Positions 1 to 5,257 of a DNA stretch of 7,792 nucleotides are shown here, in pieces (the stretch's first letter is position 1; each line of letters opens with the position of its first letter). The stretch is from RGIG1995 sp045126815 (GTDB lineage Bacteria; Bacillota; Clostridia; Oscillospirales; CAG-272). Under the pieces are notes generated by a model, which had not been told where the DNA came from, ran no database searches, and worked only from the letters and a program-made list of their open reading frames with translations. The DNA is taken from assembly GCA_045126815.1 (NCBI GenBank), contig JBGVPD010000068.1, forward strand, positions 1 through 7,792, read 5' to 3'. Both the position numbers and the translations under genes were made by a program.

Positions 1-8
1 TAAACTGA

Positions 9-103
9 ACTTGTTGGGGAAGGATATAAGCCTCTCACTTTGGGAGAGGTGGCAGCCGTAGGCTGACGGAGAGGGCTTTTGTATTTAAAATATACTTGTT
101 GGG
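9..103. repeat. 10-bp direct repeat flanking the palindromic element
   Basis: The exact 10-mer ACTTGTTGGG occurs at 9-18 and again at 94-103, on either side of the palindromic element. The match is exactly 10 bp and does not extend in either direction. It could be a target-site duplication left by insertion of a small non-autonomous element occupying 19-93, but the copies do not directly abut the recognisable palindrome, so chance or another origin remains possible. Confidence 0.45.
28..80. repeat. Palindromic dispersed intergenic repeat (MITE-like), possible terminator
   Basis: The segment folds into nested hairpins. CCTCTC (31-36) pairs with GAGAGG (44-49), and CAGCC (53-57) pairs with GGCTG (61-65) around a GTA loop. 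The outer AAGCC/TCTC arm (28-36) can instead pair with GAGA/GGCTT around 69-78, giving a closed cloverleaf-like shape followed by TTTT at 77-80. From general knowledge, repeats of this design (CCTCYC, then GGAGGTGGCA, a variable stem, then TGACGGAG) are scattered between genes in many Clostridia. The closing stem followed by U residues could also terminate transcription of a gene to the left of the window. No protein is encoded here. Confidence 0.6.
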
Positions 104-132
104 TGTAAAAGTCTTAATGTTGCACAAAAAGG

Positions 133-152
133 TTTGTGATATTTTGTAAAAT
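133..152 (+). promoter_or_regulatory. Candidate AT-rich regulatory motif upstream of the hydroxyacid dehydrogenase
   Basis: The sequence reads TTTGTGAT followed by ATTTTGTAAAAT, and TATTTTGTAAAATA is a near-perfect palindrome. It ends 7 bp before the -35 box of the promoter at 160-188, a position suited to an activator or repressor. A nearly identical string recurs in the leader of the regulator gene at 1565-1584 (18 identical bases, one substitution and one inserted T). AT-rich sequence makes chance similarity plausible, so this is only a candidate site. Confidence 0.3.
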
Positions 153-159
153 ACACTAA

Positions 160-188
160 TTGATAAATTTATCTGAATGTTATATAAT
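160..188 (+). promoter_or_regulatory. Sigma-A promoter of the 2-hydroxyacid dehydrogenase gene
   Basis: TTGATA (160-165) and TATAAT (183-188) are separated by 17 bp, one mismatch from the housekeeping consensus and at optimal spacing. Transcription should start near 195, giving a leader of about 55 nt before the ATG at 252. An AATGTTA heptamer, identical to the half-site of the palindrome at 1546-1563, lies in the spacer (176-182), with an imperfect partner TAATATG at 189-195. This hints at shared control with the downstream operon. Confidence 0.65.
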
Positions 189-251
189 TAATATGTATGG
201 AAAAAATTCTTCACAAGCTTACTTTAATTCAAGAAACAGGAGAAAAAGAAA

Positions 252-1322
252 ATGAAGTACGATGTTATCCACTTTGAAGCGCTGGGGGAAGAATCATCTC
301 ATCTTGAGTTATCTACAAAAGAGGCGCAGAAAAATGGTCTTTTACCGAATGAGCTTAACTACGTTATAACTCCTCTTAACTTGCAGGAGTATATGGCGCA
401 AAATCCTGATACGGTTCTACCCGATATCATAACGACAAAAACTCATTCGCACCTTCCCGAAGAGTATCTTAAGGGAAACAAAAAGAGTGTTATTACAAGA
501 AGCGCGGGATACGACCATTTTGAAATGTACGCTGATATTGCGAACGTTACCTCGCTTCGCGAATATTGCGTAAATGCAGTTGCACAGACCGCAATAAAAT
601 TCTTGTATGATACGGCAGGATATCTTAATCACTACACGGTAAACACATCGACTTTTGAGAGAAACAAGACAACATCCTTTATGGAGCTTAATAAACAAAG
701 GACTGCAACAGTTTTCGGCGTAGGTAAGATAGGAAAGAGAATATACGATCTTCTTGTTGCAAACGGGCTTACAACTCAGGCTGTAGACATAAGGCAGGAC
801 GAGTTGTCACAGCTTTACGGCGGAAACGTTAACTTTGTTACAAAAGAAGAGGCGATAAAAAATTCTGACATTATCATAAATGCCATGAATTTAACCAGAC
901 TGGAAAACAGCAGATTTTACAACGTAAACTATTTTTCGGAAGAACTGTTGGCAAATGCTAAAGACGGAATAATATTTATCAACGTTACAAGAGGCGAGAT
1001 AGCTCCCGAAAGTACGCTTATGAAGTATTATAAGTCGGGCAAGATTATTGGCATCGGCGTTGACGTATTCTCCGACGAGAGCGGTTTTTCAAACGTGCTT
1101 AACGGTAAGACGGATACTGTATCCGAAAATCACAAGGCGGCACTTGAGATGCTTGAAGGAGCTATGAGCAGAAGAGAAAATATATACGTTCAACCTCATC
1201 AGGCGTTTAACTCCGACGTTGCCGTTATATCAAAGGCTGACGAGACTTTGAAGCATATAGTTGCGTTTTACAAGAATGATAAAAAGAAATTTGACTCGCA
1301 GTTACCCTACTACAGCATTTAA
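252..1322 (+). CDS. D-isomer-specific 2-hydroxyacid dehydrogenase family protein
   Basis: This is a cytoplasmic NAD-dependent oxidoreductase predicted to interconvert a 2-oxoacid and a D-2-hydroxyacid. Its 356 residues fit the family's usual 310-360. The split catalytic domain is formed by roughly residues 1-110 plus the C-terminus, with TRSAGYDHF at 82-90 resembling D-lactate dehydrogenases. The nucleotide domain has VFGVGKIG (G156, G158, G161) with D179 about 18 residues later, indicating NAD preference. The family's catalytic triad is visible as R247 (NVTRGE), E276 (DVFSDE) and H316 (VQPHQ). The E-to-H interval is 40 residues, longer than the 20-odd seen in SerA-type members, because of a loop at about 281-310. 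The ATG is supported by AGGAG at 238-242, 9 nt upstream. It has its own promoter and no clear terminator before the next gene. D-lactate dehydrogenase is one reading, but the substrate is not determined by these motifs. Confidence 0.9.
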   Translation: MKYDVIHFEALGEESSHLELSTKEAQKNGLLPNELNYVITPLNLQEYMAQNPDTVLPDIITTKTHSHLPEEYLKGNKKSVITRSAGYDHFEMYADIANVTSLREYCVNAVAQTAIKFLYDTAGYLNHYTVNTSTFERNKTTSFMELNKQRTATVFGVGKIGKRIYDLLVANGLTTQAVDIRQDELSQLYGGNVNFVTKEEAIKNSDIIINAMNLTRLENSRFYNVNYFSEELLANAKDGIIFINVTRGEIAPESTLMKYYKSGKIIGIGVDVFSDESGFSNVLNGKTDTVSENHKAALEMLEGAMSRRENIYVQPHQAFNSDVAVISKADETLKHIVAFYKNDKKKFDSQLPYYSI

Positions 1323-1506
1323 ATTTTTTAATTACAATTAAGTTGAAGCGCACATAAAACAAGCGAACCGATGATGCAAATTGTTCGTAAAGCGACATAT
1401 ACGGGAATAAATTTTGTTAAATTATGTTGTTTTTTTACAAAATTTTTAACACAGCTTTAAATAACAAAGAAATCGGTGTGATCTTATTATTTAAGGGCTT
1501 AAACTG
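1323..1506. other. AT-rich intergenic region without a clear terminator
   Basis: No credible gene is present between the dehydrogenase stop codon and the next promoter. A 9-bp inverted repeat, AAATTTTGT (1409-1417) and ACAAAATTT (1437-1445), encloses a 19-nt T-rich loop. A smaller palindrome, TTAATT-AC-AATTAA, follows the stop codon at 1328-1341. Neither is a GC-rich hairpin followed by a U-run, so no intrinsic terminator is evident and readthrough from the dehydrogenase gene into the operon is possible. ATTTTGTTAAAT at 1411-1422 differs by one base from ATTTTGTAAAAT at 141-152. Confidence 0.5.
1490..1503. promoter_or_regulatory. Palindrome TTTAAG-GG-CTTAAA immediately upstream of the -35 box
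   Basis: A perfect 6-2-6 inverted repeat ends three bases before the -35 hexamer of the operon promoter. This is a common position for activator sites or for operators that block RNA polymerase. No known protein can be assigned to it, and a 12-bp symmetric match in AT-rich DNA can arise by chance. Confidence 0.3.
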
Positions 1507-1534
1507 TTGACATTTTGAAAAAAAAAGCTATAAT
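1507..1534 (+). promoter_or_regulatory. Consensus sigma-A promoter of the regulator-E2-E3-E1 operon
   Basis: TTGACA (1507-1512) and TATAAT (1529-1534) both match the housekeeping consensus perfectly, with a 16-bp A-rich spacer. Transcription is expected to start around 1540-1542, leaving a leader of about 70 nt before the regulator ATG at 1611. A promoter this strong directly followed by a palindrome suggests high expression held down by a repressor until induction. Confidence 0.85.
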
Positions 1535-1545
1535 GAAAACAGTAC

Positions 1546-1563
1546 AATGTTAAAAGTAACATT
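1546..1563. promoter_or_regulatory. Probable operator: perfect 7-4-7 palindrome after the transcription start
   Basis: AATGTTA (1546-1552) and TAACATT (1557-1563) are exact reverse complements separated by AAAG. The dyad starts 12 bp past the -10 box, so its centre is about +14 and a bound protein would block initiation or early elongation. The first gene of the transcript is a DeoR-type regulator, so autoregulation through this site is the simplest reading. The AATGTT half-site also occurs at 116-121 and 176-181, upstream of the hydroxyacid dehydrogenase gene. The dyad is too AT-rich to act as a terminator. Confidence 0.55.
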
Positions 1564-1564
1564 A

Positions 1565-1584
1565 TTTGTGATTATTTTATAAAA
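1565..1584 (+). promoter_or_regulatory. Second copy of the TTTGTGAT(T)ATTTT motif, in the operon leader
   Basis: TTTGTGATT followed by ATTTTATAAAA closely repeats the string at 133-151, with one substitution and one inserted T. Here it is transcribed and follows the 1546-1563 palindrome after one base, whereas the first copy lies upstream of a -35 box. The differing positions weaken the idea of one regulator acting the same way at both. Confidence 0.25.
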
Positions 1585-1610
1585 ACAACAAAACAAGGAG
1601 AATTCCCGAT

Positions 1611-2375
1611 ATGAATTCCGAAAGAAGAAATATAATAAAAGAGCTGCTTTACTCAAAGCCCTTTGTGTCTTTGAAGGAACTTACCGAGCTTTTTCCCAAA
1701 GTATCAAGTATGACTATCCGCCGCGATATAGACTATTTTGAGCAACAGGGAGAGGCGATAAAAGTCAGAGGCGGAGCGCGTTCAATGAAGTTTATAACGA
1801 CGTCTATGGAAGAAGAGTTCCCAAGCAGAATGCAGAAGAACATTCCGACGAAAGAGGCGTTGGCAAAGAGAGCTATTGATATGCTCGAAACGGGAAGATC
1901 GATATTCTTAGACTCAGGTACGACGATGATGAAAATGGCGTCGCTCTTACCCGAAGAGAGACTTACGATCACAACGACCGGCCCCAATATAGCAATAGAG
2001 TTACTTAACAAAAAGCAAACTATCGTAAATCTTGTCGGCGGTATGCTTAACCGTGATAACATTTCGGTTTCGGGAACACAGGCGTTAAGATTTTTAGACG
2101 ATATAAACATTGACATAGCATTTATAGTGCCGTCGGGAGCATCTGCGCAGACAGGCTTAACTTGCGGTAACTACAGTGAATGTGAACTTAAGAAGCTTGT
2201 AGTTGAGAAAGCGAGAAGAATAATAGTATTGCTTGATACGACCAAGCTTGATAAGAGTTTACCTTATACGTTCTGTGATCTTAAGGACGTATACGCAATT
2301 ATCACAAACGGTAAATTACCTGAAGATATTGCAAAGATCGCAGACGATAACGGTGTTTTGATGATCCAAGCATAA
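1611..2375 (+). CDS. DeoR/GlpR-family transcriptional regulator
   Basis: The protein has 254 residues, the usual DeoR/GlpR length. Residues 1-58 form the DeoR winged helix-turn-helix, with FVSLKELTELF leading into the recognition region SSMTIRRDIDYF (32-43) and the wing ending at KVRGGA (51-56). Residues 75-254 form the DeoR sensor domain, with DSGTT (101-105), GG at 143-144, SVSG (152-155), the conserved E190/E192/K195 region, and LLDTTK (207-212) in place of the usual LADSSK. In studied relatives DSGTT-type loops help bind phosphorylated sugars or polyols, so the effector may be a phosphorylated metabolite. The ATG is preceded by AAGGAG at 1595-1600. It is first in the operon, 40 bp before E2, and probably represses the operon and itself through the palindrome at 1546-1563. 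The family call is firm, while effector and sign of control are inferred. Confidence 0.93.
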   Translation: MNSERRNIIKELLYSKPFVSLKELTELFPKVSSMTIRRDIDYFEQQGEAIKVRGGARSMKFITTSMEEEFPSRMQKNIPTKEALAKRAIDMLETGRSIFLDSGTTMMKMASLLPEERLTITTTGPNIAIELLNKKQTIVNLVGGMLNRDNISVSGTQALRFLDDINIDIAFIVPSGASAQTGLTCGNYSECELKKLVVEKARRIIVLLDTTKLDKSLPYTFCDLKDVYAIITNGKLPEDIAKIADDNGVLMIQA

Positions 2376-2402
2376 AAAATAATAATAAATATATAAATTT
2401 TT

Positions 2403-2407
2403 GGAGG
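2403..2407 (+). promoter_or_regulatory. Ribosome binding site fixing the E2 start at 2416
   Basis: GGAGG lies 8 nt before ATG 2416. An in-frame TTG at 2401 would add five residues but overlaps this site and lacks a Shine-Dalgarno sequence of its own. The lipoyl domain also begins naturally at the ATG. Confidence 0.85.
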
Positions 2408-2415
2408 TAAAACTT

Positions 2416-3726
2416 ATGGCAACATTAGTTATAATGCCGCGCCAGGGACAATCTGTTGAAAGCTGCGTCATTACCGAATGGAAAAAGAAAAAAGGAGACG
2501 CTGTTGCAGAAGGCGACGTATTGTTCTCCTACGAAACAGACAAGTCATCTTTTGATGAACCCGCAACTGTTTCAGGAACACTTCTTGAAGTATTCGCTGA
2601 AGACGGCGACGACGTTCCTTGCCTTGATCCCGTATGTATAATCGGTGAGGCAGGAGAAGATATAAGCGCTCTTATGCCCAAGGCAAATGCAGAAGAGAAA
2701 GCTGCTGAAGCTGCAGCTCCTGCAGAAGAGAAAAAGGAAGAAGTTAAGAAAGAAGAAGTTGTTGTTGCAACAGCAAGTGCTGATAAGGATGGAATGATGA
2801 AGATTTCTCCCAGAGCAAAGAGCCTTGCAAACAAGACTTATGCTGATCTTTCTCAGGCTACTCCCACAGGCCCCAACGGCAGAATTATTGAAAGAGACGT
2901 AAACAGACTTCTCGACAACGGTCAGAGACTTACACCCGAGCAGTATGAAACATTCATGAAGACAGGTATAGCACCTAACGCTCAGGTTGAAGAAGCACCC
3001 GCAGCAGCCGCAGTAGCAGCAGCTCCCGTTGCTGAATATGAAGACGTTAAGCTTTCCAACGTTAGAAAGGTTATTGCAAAGTCAATGCACGAATCACTTT
3101 CTACAATGGCACAGCTTACACTCAACGCATCTTTCGATGCAACACAGATCATGCAGTACCGTGCTCTTCTCAAGAAGAATGCAGAAGGTATGGGACTCAA
3201 CAACATTACGTTCAACGATATGGTTCTCTTTGCAGTTGCAAAGACATTGAAGAACCACAAGGATTGCAACGCTCACTTCCTCGGCGACAAGATGAGATAT
3301 TTCAACAACGTTAACCTCGGAATTGCCGTTGATACAGAAAGAGGACTTCTCGTTCCTACAGTATTTAACGCAGACAAGATGTCTCTTAACGAACTTTCTG
3401 CAAATGCTAAGGTTGTAATCAAGGCAGCTCAGGGCGGTTCTATCAGCCCCGACCTCCTTTCAGGCGGAACATTTACAGTAACTAACCTCGGAGCTATGGG
3501 AATTGAAAGCTTTACACCCGTTATCAATCCTCCCCAGACTTGCATCCTCGGCGTATGTAACATTACTAAGAAGGTAAAAGAAGTTAACGGTCAGCCCGTA
3601 TTCTACGATGCTATGGGACTTTCACTTACATTCGACCACAGAGCGCTTGACGGTGCACCTGCTGCAAGATTCCTTAAGGAACTCTGCACAAACCTTGAAA
3701 ACTTTAATCTCTTGATGGCTAAGTAA
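2416..3726 (+). CDS. 2-oxoacid dehydrogenase complex E2: dihydrolipoamide acyltransferase
   Basis: This is the core enzyme of the complex. It takes the acyl group from E1 on a swinging lipoyl arm and transfers it to CoA. The 436-residue protein has one lipoyl domain (about 1-80) with the lipoylation lysine K43 in ETDKSS. An Ala/Glu/Lys-rich linker (90-125) is followed by a peripheral-subunit-binding domain (about 128-165, ISPRAKSLA through TGPNGRIIERDV) that docks E1 or E3. A second Ala-rich linker (193-206) leads to the catalytic domain (about 208-436), whose DHRALDG motif supplies H408 and D412. The linkers are typical flexible tethers. No lipoate ligase or synthase is present in the window, so lipoylation must come from elsewhere. 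It follows the regulator by 40 bp. The acyl specificity (acetyl, branched-chain or the acetoin-derived acetyl group) is not evident from these motifs. Confidence 0.94.
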   Translation: MATLVIMPRQGQSVESCVITEWKKKKGDAVAEGDVLFSYETDKSSFDEPATVSGTLLEVFAEDGDDVPCLDPVCIIGEAGEDISALMPKANAEEKAAEAAAPAEEKKEEVKKEEVVVATASADKDGMMKISPRAKSLANKTYADLSQATPTGPNGRIIERDVNRLLDNGQRLTPEQYETFMKTGIAPNAQVEEAPAAAAVAAAPVAEYEDVKLSNVRKVIAKSMHESLSTMAQLTLNASFDATQIMQYRALLKKNAEGMGLNNITFNDMVLFAVAKTLKNHKDCNAHFLGDKMRYFNNVNLGIAVDTERGLLVPTVFNADKMSLNELSANAKVVIKAAQGGSISPDLLSGGTFTVTNLGAMGIESFTPVINPPQTCILGVCNITKKVKEVNGQPVFYDAMGLSLTFDHRALDGAPAARFLKELCTNLENFNLLMAK

Positions 3727-3784
3727 TCTTATAAAGATATTTAGCAAACTTTGAATATACGCTTTAAGAAAGGAAGTATATACG

Positions 3785-5146
3785 ATGTACGATCTTATTG
3801 TAATCGGCGGCGGTCCCGGTGGATATAACGCAGCCGAAAAGGCCGCGCACGGCGGACTCAAGACTCTCGTAATTGAAAAACGCGCTATGGGCGGTGTATG
3901 TCTTAACGAGGGTTGTATCCCTACAAAAACACTCCTCTACTCAGCAAAGATTTACGACTATGCAAAACACAGCGAAGCATACGGTGTAAAATTTGACGGA
4001 GCTCAGATTGACCATGCAAAAGTTGTTGAAAGAAAGGGCAAAGTTGTAAAGACTCTCGTTTCAGGTATCGAAGGTACTATGAAGAGAGCGGGCGTTGAGG
4101 TTGTAAAAGAAGTTGCCGAAATCAAAGAAAAGACAGCAGAGGGATTTGTTGTTAAGGCAGGCGACAAAGAATACGTAGGTAAGCAGCTTCTTATCTGCGC
4201 AGGTTCAGAAGCGGCTGTTCCCCCCATTCCCGGACTCAGAGAAGCTGTTGCTTCGGGCTTTGCAAAGACAAACCGTGAAATTCTCGATATGACAACAGTT
4301 CCGAAGGAATTGGTTGTAATCGGCGGCGGTGTAATCGGTCTTGAAATGGCAAGTTACTTCAACTCTATTGGTTCAAACGTTAAAGTAATTGAAATGCTTG
4401 ATCATATAGCAGGTCCTACAGATAGCGAAATCTCAGCAATTCTTCTTAAGAATTACAAGAAGAAGGGCGTTGAATTCCTTCTTTCCGCAAAGGTTACTTC
4501 AGTTGGAACTGACTGTGTAAACTATGAAATCGGCGGCGAGGCTAAGACAGTTAAGGCTGACTGCGTTCTCGTTTCTATCGGAAGAAGACCTTCAACTGCA
4601 GGACTCGGACTTGAAAATATCGGAGTTCTCACAGAAAGAGGAGCAATCGTTACAGGCGAAGACGGAAAGACAAATATCCCCGGCGTTTGGGCTGCAGGTG
4701 ATATTAACGGCAAGTCTATGCTTGCTCATACAGCATACCGTGAAGGCGAAGTTTGTATAAACAATATTCTCGGTAAGAAGGATAAGGTTAACTACAACGC
4801 AATTCCTGCGGTTATCTACACTAACCCCGAAGTTGCAAGTGTAGGTGAAACATCCGAAACTATCAAGGCAAAAGGTCTTGATGCAAAGACAGAAAGCTTT
4901 ACACTTCGTTACTCAGGCAGATATATTGCAGAGAACGAGGGCGGCGACGGTATCGTTAAGATCATCATTGATAAGAACCATCGCACAATTCTCGGCGTTC
5001 ACATGATAGGCACATACGCATCTGAAATTATTTACGGTGCGGCTATGATGGTTGAAAACGAAATGCGTGTTGAAGACGTTCACAAGATGGTATTCCCGCA
5101 TCCTACCGTATGTGAAGTTATCAGAGAAGGCTTATTCCAGATGTAA
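3785..5146 (+). CDS. lpdA: 2-oxoacid dehydrogenase complex E3: dihydrolipoamide dehydrogenase
   Basis: This FAD enzyme reoxidises the dihydrolipoyl group of E2 and reduces NAD+. The 453 residues include the FAD-binding GGGPGG (8-13) and the redox-active disulfide C39/C44 in CLNEGCIPTK. A second Rossmann motif, GGGVIG (180-185), is followed by acidic E203, which favours NAD over NADP. The second FAD segment is AAGD (303-306). The interface domain ends with PHPTVCE, supplying the catalytic dyad H439 and E444. The presence of that dyad separates it from mercuric and other related reductases. It lacks the N-terminal lipoyl domain found on some bacterial E3 proteins, so E2 carries the only lipoyl domain here. 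The start is supported by AAAGGA, ending 10 nt before the ATG. It lies between E2 and E1, so it is probably dedicated to this complex. Confidence 0.96.
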   Translation: MYDLIVIGGGPGGYNAAEKAAHGGLKTLVIEKRAMGGVCLNEGCIPTKTLLYSAKIYDYAKHSEAYGVKFDGAQIDHAKVVERKGKVVKTLVSGIEGTMKRAGVEVVKEVAEIKEKTAEGFVVKAGDKEYVGKQLLICAGSEAAVPPIPGLREAVASGFAKTNREILDMTTVPKELVVIGGGVIGLEMASYFNSIGSNVKVIEMLDHIAGPTDSEISAILLKNYKKKGVEFLLSAKVTSVGTDCVNYEIGGEAKTVKADCVLVSIGRRPSTAGLGLENIGVLTERGAIVTGEDGKTNIPGVWAAGDINGKSMLAHTAYREGEVCINNILGKKDKVNYNAIPAVIYTNPEVASVGETSETIKAKGLDAKTESFTLRYSGRYIAENEGGDGIVKIIIDKNHRTILGVHMIGTYASEIIYGAAMMVENEMRVEDVHKMVFPHPTVCEVIREGLFQM

Positions 5147-5153
5147 TTTATTT

Positions 5154-5186
5154 TGGGGAAAGCTGTTAATCGTATATCTTTCCCCA
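5154..5186 (+). promoter_or_regulatory. Intercistronic hairpin between E3 and E1
   Basis: TGGGGAAAG (5154-5162) and CTTTCCCCA (5178-5186) form a perfect 9-bp stem around a 15-nt loop, starting 7 nt after the E3 stop codon. No U-run follows (the next bases are GAGTATAC), so it is not a standard intrinsic terminator. It could stabilise or process the mRNA, or moderate readthrough, and so set the E1 to E2/E3 ratio. Confidence 0.6.
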
Positions 5187-5257
5187 GAGTATACATATCG
5201 AATGCAAAAGATTGTTAAAAATAAAATTAAAATAAATCTATAAAGGAGAACACTACT

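Noticed and set aside
193..255. A 20-codon open frame starting in the dehydrogenase leader and overlapping its ATG as ATGA
   Set aside because: It begins at or before the predicted transcription start, has no ribosome binding site, and its end is just the Shine-Dalgarno region read as Arg/Lys codons.
197..277. A 26-codon open frame near the mRNA 5' end reading into the dehydrogenase gene out of frame
   Set aside because: It would have to be leaderless, overlaps the real gene and has no supporting feature. Chance is sufficient.
1342..1358. TGAAGCGCACAT considered as a catabolite-responsive (cre) site
   Set aside because: It lacks a base of the TGWAARCGYTWNCW core and has no symmetry, and it is far from either promoter.
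1409..1451. Inverted repeat considered as a terminator of the hydroxyacid dehydrogenase or as a Rex operator
   Set aside because: The stem is almost pure A/T with a 19-nt loop and no U-tail. The half-sites do not match the Rex pattern TTGTTAA-N4-TTAACAA at the right spacing.
1541..1610. Possible riboswitch (for example TPP) in the operon leader
   Set aside because: The leader is only about 70 nt, AT-rich, without conserved TPP-box sequences or a GC-containing aptamer fold.
2401..2415. Five-residue N-terminal extension of E2 from a TTG start
   Set aside because: The TTG overlaps the GGAGG site that serves ATG 2416, and lipoyl domains normally begin right at this ATG.
5212..5244. Possible internal promoter before E1 (TTGTTA and TATAAA)
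   Set aside because: The spacing is about 21 bp and the -10-like element overlaps the E1 ribosome binding site, so a transcript from it would have no usable leader.
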